From DATGMB01 sp035293845 (GTDB lineage: Bacteria; Acidobacteriota; Terriglobia; Bryobacterales; Bryobacteraceae), in the NCBI GenBank assembly GCA_035293845.1, contig DATGMB010000145.1:1-30427 (forward strand): a stretch of DNA of 30,427 bases, read 5' to 3'. The notes beneath the pieces were generated by a model. The model was not told where the DNA came from, ran no database searches, and worked only from the letters and a program-made list of their open reading frames with translations. Below, in pieces: positions 5,887-13,293 of this stretch (the stretch's first letter is position 1; each line of letters opens with the position of its first letter). Made by a program: the position numbers and the translations under genes.

Positions 5887-7641
5887 ATGCTCTGGTCCAA
5901 TCTCTTCATCCCGACCCTGCGCGAAACTCCTGCCGAGGCCGAGTTCCCGAGCCATCAGCTTCTGCTGCGCGCGGGCTACATCCGCCAGCTCTCCGCTGGC
6001 ATCTACAGCTACCTGTTTCTCGCCCAGCGGTCGCTGCTCAAGATCCAGCAGATCGTGCGCGAAGAGATGAATGCCATCGGCGCGCAGGAGATCTACCTCC
6101 CTGCCCTCCACCCCGCCGAACTCTGGCAGGAATCCGGCCGCTGGGACGCCATGGGCGACACCATGTTCCGCCTGCGCGACCGCTTCCAGCGCGAGCTTTG
6201 CCTCGGCATGACCCACGAGGAAGTCGTGACCGCGATCGCCCGCGGCGAGCTCCGCAGCTACAAGCAGCTTCCGCAGATCTGGTATCAGATCCAGACCAAG
6301 TTCCGCGACGAGCCCCGCCCCAAGAGCGGCCTGCTGCGCGTGCGCCAGTTCCTCATGAAGGACTCCTACTCGTTCGATCTCGACCAGGCCGGTCTCGATC
6401 GCGCCTACGAGCAGCACCGCCGCGCCTACTGCCGCATCTTCGAGCGCTGCGGCCTCGCCTACCAGGTGGTCGAAGCTCACTCCGGCGCGATGGGCGGCAG
6501 CCAATCTCAGGAATTCGTGGTGGCGTCCGAGGCCGGCGAGGACCTCATCGCCATCTGCCCCGTCTGCGGCTACTCCGCCAATCTCGAGAAGGCCGCCGCG
6601 CGTCCCGCGCCGCCCGCCGTCGCCGATCCCGCGGGCGACTTCACCCCTGAGCCGTTCCATACGCCGGGCCGCAAGACCATCGCCGAAGTCTCCGAATTCA
6701 CCGGCCTCCCCGCCACCTCGCAGATGAAGAGCCTCGTGCTGGTGGCCGACGGTAAGCCGGTCCTGGTGCTGCTGCGCGGCGACCACCAGCTCAGCGAGAC
6801 CAAGTTCGCCGCCGTCTCCGGCGACCCCGAGTTCCGCCCGGCCTACCCCGCCGAGATCCGCGAATGGTTCGGCGCCGATGCCGGCTCGCTCGGCCCCGTG
6901 GGCGTGGCCGGCATGACCATCCTCGCCGATGAGGCCCTCACCGGCCGCCGCAATATGATCGCCGGCGCCAACCGCGACGACTACCACCTTCGCCACGTCA
7001 CCCCCGGCGAGGATTTCGAGGCCGAAATCCGCGACCTGCGGCAGGTGGCCGCGGGCGACGTCTGCGCGCGCTGCGGCGGCTTCATCGAGGTCCGCAAAAC
7101 CCTCGAAATCGGCCACATCTTCAAGCTCGGCTACAAGTATTCCGAATCCATGGGCCTGCGCGTGCTCAACGCCGATGGCAAGGAAATCACGCCCATCATG
7201 GGCTCCTATGGCATCGGCATCGAGCGCATCCTCGCGGCCGCCATCGAGCTCTACCACGATAAGGACGGCATGATCCTGCCCGCCGCCATCGCGCCCTTCG
7301 ATGTCGTGGTAACGCCCGCCAACATCGCCGACGCCGCCCAGGCCGAAGCCGCGCGCCAAATCTACGCTCGCTGCCTCGCGTTCGGTCTCGACGCCCTCCT
7401 CGACGACCGCGACGAGCGCCCCGGCGTCAAATTCAAAGACGCGGACCTGATCGGCGTCCCCTGGCGCGTGGTCGTCGGCAAGAAGCTCGGCGCGGGCTCC
7501 GTCGAACTGGGCGAGCGCAGGACGCGGCAGACGGCGGACGTGCCGGTAACGGAAGCGGCCGAGGCCGTGCGGCAGCGCCTCGCCAGCGCGTCACAAATTC
7601 AATTCCCGCCCGGCGTTACGGCCGAATCGACGACGAACTGA
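5887..7641 (+). CDS. proS: Prolyl-tRNA synthetase, bacterial type with editing domain
   Basis: A 584-residue class II aminoacyl-tRNA synthetase that charges tRNA-Pro. It opens MLWSNLFIPTLRETPAEAEF. Motif 2 is in TKFRDEPRPKSGLLR (137-151) and motif 3 in GSYGIGIERILAA (439-451). The INS editing domain lies between them, roughly residues 220-395, with ICPVCGYSAN at its start; a second Cys pair (CARCGG) follows it. The C-terminal anticodon-binding domain contains DDRDERPGVKFKDADLIG. Length is typical of bacterial-type ProRS. It is transcribed alone, divergently from rpiB, and the palindromic repeat lies in its leader. Confidence 0.98.
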   Translation: MLWSNLFIPTLRETPAEAEFPSHQLLLRAGYIRQLSAGIYSYLFLAQRSLLKIQQIVREEMNAIGAQEIYLPALHPAELWQESGRWDAMGDTMFRLRDRFQRELCLGMTHEEVVTAIARGELRSYKQLPQIWYQIQTKFRDEPRPKSGLLRVRQFLMKDSYSFDLDQAGLDRAYEQHRRAYCRIFERCGLAYQVVEAHSGAMGGSQSQEFVVASEAGEDLIAICPVCGYSANLEKAAARPAPPAVADPAGDFTPEPFHTPGRKTIAEVSEFTGLPATSQMKSLVLVADGKPVLVLLRGDHQLSETKFAAVSGDPEFRPAYPAEIREWFGADAGSLGPVGVAGMTILADEALTGRRNMIAGANRDDYHLRHVTPGEDFEAEIRDLRQVAAGDVCARCGGFIEVRKTLEIGHIFKLGYKYSESMGLRVLNADGKEITPIMGSYGIGIERILAAAIELYHDKDGMILPAAIAPFDVVVTPANIADAAQAEAARQIYARCLAFGLDALLDDRDERPGVKFKDADLIGVPWRVVVGKKLGAGSVELGERRTRQTADVPVTEAAEAVRQRLASASQIQFPPGVTAESTTN

Positions 7642-7900
7642 ACCGGGCCGCGCCGCATTTCGAGCTTCGGTGCCAACTCCTGCAATCAGCGTCTGCCCAC
7701 GGCCGGCTGACGTTATCGCGTTTGCCTTCTCGATGGCACTGCGGTTGGCCGCTGGCAGATCGCCGCCCGCTATCCGGCCAGGTTCGTTGACCGGCACCCT
7801 CGGGCTGCTACCGAATGGCGCAAACGCGACGGCATCAAGCGTTCCAGTAAGATGGACAAGTGATGCGGGCGATTCCGGTGCGAGCACGGGCGGAAACCGA
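7642..7900. other. 259-base gap before the oligosaccharyltransferase gene
   Basis: No credible gene was found. The frame of the next gene stays open back to 7670, but the added 77 residues look random and would precede the first membrane helix. A TTGACC at 7787-7792 could be a -35 box, but no good -10 follows at the right distance. No terminator for proS is evident. Confidence 0.5.
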
Positions 7901-10057
7901 ATGAGGAATCGCGGGCTGGCGCCGGCGCCGGCTCTATTCATCCTGGTGTTGGCGCTCGGCGGGCTGGCCCTGCGGGTATTGCCCTCTTACGCCGTAGTCA
8001 GCAGTGCGGGCGGCGTCCGATTTCAGGAAAGCGATGCCTGGTTCCACGTCCGCTCGGTGCACAACCTGCTGGCCCATTTTCCGCGCCGCAGCACGTTCGA
8101 CCCCGCTGCGATTTTTCCCGGAGGCCAGGAGGTGCCCACGGGTCCGGCCTGGGACTACCTTCTCGCCATCGGCGCCTGGATGCTCGGGCTCGGATCGCCC
8201 ACGCCCGGGCTGATTGACCGCGTCGCCGCATGGCTGCCCGCAATCCTCGGCGCGCTGTTCGTGATCCCCGCGTACGGCTTGGCCCGGCGGCTCGATAGCG
8301 CAGCCTCCGCGGCATTCGCCGCTCTGTGGGCGGCTGTCATGTCCGGGGCCTTCCTGTGGATCACGCACTTTGGCCTGGCGGACCACCATGCGGCCGAAGC
8401 GCTGCTCGCCTTCCTCTCCCTGTATCTGCTTTGCCGCGCCGTTCCGGATATCGGAGCCAAAGTCGACTTCCGCTTCGCGGCGGCCGCCGGCATTGCGCTC
8501 GGCCTGTATTTTCTGACGCGCCCGGCCGGCGTCTTCGTATGTGGCATCCTGTGCGTGGCGGCGGTATGGAATGCCACCGTGGCGCTGGCCGTGGCGCCCG
8601 CAGCCGCGATCGCGGCAGCGATGTTCGCTCCCGCCTCGCACGTCCTTTGGGGCGATTTCGCGCTCCTCGGACTGACCGGCACGGCGGCGGTGGCCGCCGC
8701 GATGGCCGGCGTGAACGCCGTGGCGATGCGGCGCGGCTGGGGCCGCCGAACGCGCGCGGCGATCGTCCTCGGCGGCGCGGCGCTCTGCGCCCTGGCGGTG
8801 GCGGTACTGGCCCCGCGAGTGATCGGGTCGCTGTGGTTTCAGGTTCGGCGCGTCGCCGGCTTCACCGCATCCAGCAGGATGGTGCAGACTGTGCAGGAGT
8901 TGCAGCCGCTCTACCGCGCCGGTATGCAGCCCGGCTGGGCATCCGTTGTCGAGGTGCTGGGGACTGTATGGATCCCTGCGTCGCCCGCGCTCGTCTGGCT
9001 GCTGTTCGCCGCCTGGCGCCGCCGCGGCCCGGTGTTTGTGCTGCCCGCCGTATGGTCGGTGACCGTCGCCGCCGCGACGGTGCTGCAGGCGCGGATGGTC
9101 GTCTACTTCGCGCCGATGGCAGCGGTGCTGGCTGGCATCTGCTGCGCTCGCCTCGCGGCGCTGCCCTCCGGGCGCATGCGCGCGGTGGCTGCGGGCGCCG
9201 TCGCTCTCACGGTATTGGCGGTAAACCTGCCGGCCGCGTTCTGGCAAATGCGCGCCGACAGCGCGCCCAGCGAGGATTGGCAGGCTGCCGCGGACTGGCT
9301 GAAGTCGAACACCCCGGAACCGTTCGCCGACCCGGCCGTATGGTCTGCGCTATCCCGGGGGCCCACGCCCGCCTCCACGCCGCAATGGGGCGTGGCTCTC
9401 TGGTGGCCCTACGGCTACTTCATCGAACAGGCCGCCCACCGCGTTCCCATGTCCAATGGAACGCAGGCCGGCGCCGAGGAGATGGCGCGATTCTTCATCA
9501 GCGCATTTCCCGAGGTCGCCGTCCCCCGGCTGCGAGCGGCCGGCGCGCGCTACGTGATCGTCGATCCTGAGATCCCATGGTTCGTGGGCGCCAACCGCTC
9601 CAGTTTCCCCGCAGCGTTAATCATGCTGGGGCGCGACACGGGCGATTTCGTCCGCGTGCTTTATCGCGATACGGCATCCGGTCTCGCGCCGGTCCCCGTC
9701 TATCTTCCGGAATACTACCGCTCGATGGCTGCGCGGCTCTATCTGGCAGACGGCCAACCGGCCGCCGGATCGCACGTGAGCGTATTTCAGACGGAGAGCC
9801 GGAAGGATGGGCGCGGAAGGACGATCGACGTGATCGTCTGGTCGAAGGCTTTCTCTTCCGAGCGGGAAGCGATGGCGTACGTCGAAGCCAACCACGGCAC
9901 GGTCCGGCTGACGGCCGGCTGCGTCGATCCCGGCCACAGCTGCGTACCGCTCGATGCGGTGCCCGGACTCCGCCGCGTGTTCACATCCGATCCCGGACCG
10001 ATCTCGCCGGAGCGGCGCGTCCGCGCGGTGAAGATCTTCGAGTTGAACGGCCGCTAA
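7901..10057 (+). CDS. Oligosaccharyltransferase, STT3/PglB/AglB family (GT66)
   Basis: A 718-residue membrane enzyme predicted to transfer a lipid-linked oligosaccharide to asparagine on exported proteins. Many hydrophobic segments cover residues 1-430, and a soluble C-terminal domain follows. The GT66 landmarks are in order: D45 in ESDAWFHVR (first metal-binding loop), D161-H162-H163 in FGLADHH (second acidic motif), the T-x-x-E loop motif TVQELQP (E333, position of the catalytic Glu in PglB and of SVSE in eukaryotic STT3), and WWPYGY at 501-506 in place of WWDYG. The start ATG at 7901 has a weak GGCGGA before it and leads straight into the first helix. The stop overlaps that of the convergent PEP-CTERM gene by three bases. 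Sequence alone does not prove activity. Confidence 0.86.
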   Translation: MRNRGLAPAPALFILVLALGGLALRVLPSYAVVSSAGGVRFQESDAWFHVRSVHNLLAHFPRRSTFDPAAIFPGGQEVPTGPAWDYLLAIGAWMLGLGSPTPGLIDRVAAWLPAILGALFVIPAYGLARRLDSAASAAFAALWAAVMSGAFLWITHFGLADHHAAEALLAFLSLYLLCRAVPDIGAKVDFRFAAAAGIALGLYFLTRPAGVFVCGILCVAAVWNATVALAVAPAAAIAAAMFAPASHVLWGDFALLGLTGTAAVAAAMAGVNAVAMRRGWGRRTRAAIVLGGAALCALAVAVLAPRVIGSLWFQVRRVAGFTASSRMVQTVQELQPLYRAGMQPGWASVVEVLGTVWIPASPALVWLLFAAWRRRGPVFVLPAVWSVTVAAATVLQARMVVYFAPMAAVLAGICCARLAALPSGRMRAVAAGAVALTVLAVNLPAAFWQMRADSAPSEDWQAAADWLKSNTPEPFADPAVWSALSRGPTPASTPQWGVALWWPYGYFIEQAAHRVPMSNGTQAGAEEMARFFISAFPEVAVPRLRAAGARYVIVDPEIPWFVGANRSSFPAALIMLGRDTGDFVRVLYRDTASGLAPVPVYLPEYYRSMAARLYLADGQPAAGSHVSVFQTESRKDGRGRTIDVIVWSKAFSSEREAMAYVEANHGTVRLTAGCVDPGHSCVPLDAVPGLRRVFTSDPGPISPERRVRAVKIFELNGR

Positions 10058-10788
10058 TTGCGGCGGCGCCGGCGCAAGCCGAACACTCCGGCAGCCAGCG
10101 CCAACGCTCCACAGAGCGTGCCGAAGGCGCCGGGCTCCGGGGCGGGCACGATCGCAAACGTCGCGTTCAGATTTCCAAAGAAGCTGGCGCCGTACGCAAA
10201 CGGCGCACCCGTTCCGGAGATATAAACGTCCGCCCTATAATCGATGAAGCTGTTGACGTTCGAGATCCCGACGTAATACGGCGTCGGATGATTGCCCAGT
10301 CCGGCGTTGGTCGCGTCGTGGAAGCTATAAGTCGTCAGATCCGTCGCCGATTCGAAATTGTCCGCGTTCAGCCCCTGATCGAAACTGATGGGGATCGAAG
10401 CGGCGCTCGACCCGCTGAAGCTCATCGTGAAGGAGGTCGGCAGGGTGATCCATCGATCCAACTGGAGATAAACCTCGTAGCCGATCGAGTACCCGCTCGC
10501 GCAGCCCGCCACGTTCTGACACGTGAAAGTGTCCGTGGTCTGGATGACGAGGTTGGGGAAAATCCCGCCGCTCGAAGAAATGTTGGTCCGCAGAGTGGCG
10601 GTGGCCGCCCAGTCAGGAGTCGGGGTCGCCGAGGAATTATTGCCGTTCAGTGTGTACGCCGTCGTGGTCTCGTTGGAGGAATCCGGCGTAGAAATGAGCA
10701 GATCACTCTGGATGACATTCGCGACGATGCCGACGGCGTGGAGCGAAGGGGCCGCGCACAGCAGGGCTGCCAAAAGTGTTCGTTTCAC
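10054..10788 (-). CDS. PEP-CTERM secreted protein rich in N-X-S/T sequons
   Basis: A 244-residue exported protein. It has a signal peptide (MKRTLLAALLCAAPSLHA), a Ser/Thr/Asn-rich body of unknown fold, and a C-terminal PEP-CTERM tail (PEP at 217-219, a hydrophobic helix, then RRRRRN). PEP-CTERM tails are handled by exosortase at the membrane. The mature part has five N-X-S/T sequons (N39, N50, N51, N69, N208). It starts with GTG at 10788, preceded by GGAGG six bases upstream. It lies next to the oligosaccharyltransferase gene, their stops overlapping, and downstream of the ALG11-like gene, but it has its own probable promoter. A glycoprotein substrate role is inference. Confidence 0.85.
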   Translation of the reverse strand: MKRTLLAALLCAAPSLHAVGIVANVIQSDLLISTPDSSNETTTAYTLNGNNSSATPTPDWAATATLRTNISSSGGIFPNLVIQTTDTFTCQNVAGCASGYSIGYEVYLQLDRWITLPTSFTMSFSGSSAASIPISFDQGLNADNFESATDLTTYSFHDATNAGLGNHPTPYYVGISNVNSFIDYRADVYISGTGAPFAYGASFFGNLNATFAIVPAPEPGAFGTLCGALALAAGVFGLRRRRRN

Positions 10789-10817
10789 CGCGGTCCTCCG
10801 ATCCGGATGTGGTTACT

Positions 10818-10846
10818 AAAGTACCATTCGGTATGGGTGCTGTCAA
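10818..10846 (-). promoter_or_regulatory. Putative sigma-70 promoter of the PEP-CTERM gene
   Basis: The minus strand shows a perfect -35 TTGACA (10846-10841), a 17-base spacer and a weak -10 TACTTT (10823-10818), about 30 bases before the GTG start. The -35 overlaps the stop codon of the upstream ALG11-like gene. Confidence 0.45.
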
Positions 10847-12003
10847 AAAATCCCGCAGCGGGAGGCGGCTACCGAGCGAACCTCCCGGCAGAACCGCTCT
10901 TCGCTGAAACAGTCGCGTCGTCCCGCCACGTACCGCCGCAATTCGTCCTGAAGAACAGGGTCGAGGGCGGCGTGGGCCAGCCGTTGCGCTCCCTCCGCGG
11001 CATCGGCGAACATCAGCTCCTCGCGGCCGCCGACGATCTCTACAGGCCCACCCGAGCGATGCACGAGCGTGACGCAGCCGGCCCGCTGCAGCTCCGCCGG
11101 CGCGATGCCGAAGTGCTCGTCCTCCATGGTGTGGATGCCGAAGCGGTGCGCCGCCACCTCCCGGACCAGCTCGGCGCGGGTCAGGTCGTACAGGATGCGG
11201 AACCATGGACGGGCCGCGGCCAGCGCGCCGATACGCCGCGCCGGGGCGCTTTCCTCGCGATGGCTGATGAGCGTCAGGGTGAGGCCGGCGCCCGCCGCGC
11301 GCGCCCGCTCCACGATCTCCACCGCCATCTCCCAGCGCTTCAGATGGACCATGCGGCCGAGCGCCACCACTCCGGCCTTCCGCTGTTCCCACGAGATGTC
11401 CGGGAAGCCGCCAGGCACCGGCGGATAGACCACCTGGGATTCCACTCCGTGCACCTGCCGGATTCTCTCGGCCACGAAGCGGGAGTTGGCGAGCATAAAA
11501 TTCCGGCGCAGCCCCTCATTCGTGGCCTTCGCGACGCGCGTGCAGATGCCGCGGTATGCGGCGAGAAAGCCGGGAATGCGGTGGAACCACTGCATTTCGA
11601 CATCCGGCCGCGGCAGGTAAAGCCAGGGATAATGCACGTACTGCACGCCGGCGCGGCCGAAATCGGCTTCGTTCTGCGTGCTGAAGAGCAGGTCGAAGCG
11701 GCCGGCGCGGTCAAGCTGCTGCGCCCAACGCATCATCACGCACGCCTGGAAGAGCGCGCCGCGAGTCGGACTGTAGCGGACGGCCGCGCGCCAGCGCGCA
11801 GGCGCGATCCGGACGGCGAAATCCGAAGCCCGCAGCGACGTTCCGAAGTTGCGATTCAGCGCTTCGTGATCCACATCCCCGAGCGTCGCCAGCGTGAGGT
11901 CGAATTGCTCGCGCAGCGCCTGGAGGGTCCAGGCCGCCACCGCATTGCCGCCCCCCGACGGCGTCAGAAACGGATGCGAGATCAGGACGGCGGGCCGGCT
12001 CAC
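10843..12003 (-). CDS. ALG11-like glycosyltransferase (GT4)
   Basis: A 386-residue GT-B glycosyltransferase. The N-terminal domain has HPFLTPSGGGNAV (10-22), like the HPYCNAGGGGERV of eukaryotic Alg11, then YVHYP (122-126) and NSRFVAERI ending in VVYPPV (191-196), both Alg11-type blocks. The C-terminal domain has HTMEDEHFGIAPAE (291-304), giving the E-X7-E pair E296/E304, then HRSGGPVEIVGG. Alg11 adds alpha-1,2-mannose to the lipid-linked glycan on the cytosolic face; the sugar used here is inferred. The start is GTG at 12003, because GGAGG lies five bases before it and the frame's 13 extra upstream residues are unlike the family. A 150-base gap separates it from the ALG1-like gene, same strand. 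Confidence 0.85.
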   Translation of the reverse strand: MSRPAVLISHPFLTPSGGGNAVAAWTLQALREQFDLTLATLGDVDHEALNRNFGTSLRASDFAVRIAPARWRAAVRYSPTRGALFQACVMMRWAQQLDRAGRFDLLFSTQNEADFGRAGVQYVHYPWLYLPRPDVEMQWFHRIPGFLAAYRGICTRVAKATNEGLRRNFMLANSRFVAERIRQVHGVESQVVYPPVPGGFPDISWEQRKAGVVALGRMVHLKRWEMAVEIVERARAAGAGLTLTLISHREESAPARRIGALAAARPWFRILYDLTRAELVREVAAHRFGIHTMEDEHFGIAPAELQRAGCVTLVHRSGGPVEIVGGREELMFADAAEGAQRLAHAALDPVLQDELRRYVAGRRDCFSEERFCREVRSVAASRCGIF

Positions 12004-12153
12004 GCTCCCTCCGCCGGGACGGGTCCGGTCACGCAATCCCACTCCGTCCCCATCTCGTCTTCACCGCAACTCCCGATCCCACTCCCATATCGCTCTGGAT
12101 CGCATGTCCCCGCCGGGGGTCGGCCAACGGCCCCGGGCCAGATCGCCGTTTCA

Positions 12154-13293
12154 TCATTGCCCCACCAGCACGGGCCGCGCCACGCGATCCCACTCCATTT
12201 TCCACGTCACCTGCCAACGCTCCCGCACACAACGCCGCATCGCGGCCAGTTTCTCTGGATCCCGCGCCGCATCGCACAGGATCGAGGCCAGCTCCGCGGC
12301 ATCGCGAAAATGGAGCCCGGTCCGGCCGTCTTCCACCTGCTCCGGGAGGCTCCCGCCGTAAGCCAGCGCGCAACAGGGCGTGCCCGCGCCGAACAGATCG
12401 ACCACCTTCATGGCCAGATCGAGCCCCGAGCTTGAACGATGCACGCTGATGCCGAGGTCCGCCCGGCGGAGCAGGGCGCGGTACTCGCTCTCGGGAAGAA
12501 ATCCGGGCGTGACCAGAACGCCGCGGGCGCGCAGCGCGGCCATCCGTGGCTCGAACGCAGCGCGCAGCGGACCATCGCCGGTCAGATGCACGGCCACGGG
12601 AGCGCACTCGCCCGCGATGGACTCCAAGGCATCCAGGAGCAGCGCGATATCCTCATCGGCCGTCCAGCCCGCGGGACAGACGCAGAGCAGGCGGGGATTC
12701 GCGGGCGGAACGCCGCAGGGCGGCGGCGCGGCGGGCCGGTCGTAAAGGACCGAAGCGCGGATCCCGCGGCGCGCGAGATCGGCGCGCATGGCCTGCGAGA
12801 CGCAGAAATTAGCGGCGGCGCGGCGCCCGGCCCACTCCTCGTACCGCTCCGCCAGCCGGACGGCGCGGTGGCGCGCCCCCAGCCGAAGCGCGAGCATCGA
12901 ATAGCCATAGTTGTGCCAGTCGATCACCAGTTTCGCGTTGCCGCGCCGCGCCGCCAGCCACGCGGCCGCCAGCGCCGGAAAGGACGGCGGATTCTGCACC
13001 AGAATGCATTCCGCGCCGGCATCCGCCAGGGCGCGGCGGAGCCGCCGGAAAACGCCCGCCATGCGCCATGCCGAACGCGCCAGAAAGATTGCCGCAGCGG
13101 TCCCTTCGGGCGGCCGCGACCCGCCGCCGATCCATACCGTCTCGACGCCCGCCGGCATCTCGAAGGCCCGGCCGGGATAGCCGATGAGAACCACGCGGCA
13201 GCCGTATTCCGCCAGCGCCCGGGCATGCTGCAACATCCGCGGGCTGCGCGCCAACTCCCCCAGCGCAACCACCGCCACGACCGGGGGCCTCAC
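12154..13293 (-). CDS. ALG1-like beta-mannosyltransferase (GT33-type)
   Basis: A 379-residue GT-B enzyme with strong likeness to eukaryotic Alg1, which adds the first (beta-1,4) mannose to chitobiosyl-diphosphodolichol. Matching blocks run in order: ELARSPRMLQHA (13-24; Alg1 GDxGRSPRMxYHA), LVQNPPSFP (98-106), KLVIDWHNYGYSML (121-134), FCVSQAMRADLA (163-174), VLYDRPA (182-188), WTADEDI (210-216), HLTGDGPLR (236-244) and the diagnostic SSSGLDLAMKVVDLFG (287-302). It begins with GTG at 13293 and overlaps the ABC transporter stop by four bases (GTGA), so translation is probably coupled. Function on a bacterial polyprenyl carrier is inferred; a GDP-mannose donor is the family norm. Confidence 0.85.
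   Translation of the reverse strand: MRPPVVAVVALGELARSPRMLQHARALAEYGCRVVLIGYPGRAFEMPAGVETVWIGGGSRPPEGTAAAIFLARSAWRMAGVFRRLRRALADAGAECILVQNPPSFPALAAAWLAARRGNAKLVIDWHNYGYSMLALRLGARHRAVRLAERYEEWAGRRAAANFCVSQAMRADLARRGIRASVLYDRPAAPPPCGVPPANPRLLCVCPAGWTADEDIALLLDALESIAGECAPVAVHLTGDGPLRAAFEPRMAALRARGVLVTPGFLPESEYRALLRRADLGISVHRSSSGLDLAMKVVDLFGAGTPCCALAYGGSLPEQVEDGRTGLHFRDAAELASILCDAARDPEKLAAMRRCVRERWQVTWKMEWDRVARPVLVGQ

Noticed and set aside
5770..7359. 529-residue minus-strand open frame opposite proS
   Set aside because: Antisense shadow of a fully conserved housekeeping enzyme, with low-complexity composition.
7670..7900. Upstream ATG at 7670 as the oligosaccharyltransferase start
   Set aside because: The added 77 residues lack hydrophobic or conserved character; the ATG at 7901 leads directly into the first membrane helix.
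9577..12435. 952-residue plus-strand open frame across the PEP-CTERM and ALG11-like genes
   Set aside because: It is Arg-rich with no recognisable motif, opposite two well-supported genes, and starts inside the oligosaccharyltransferase gene.
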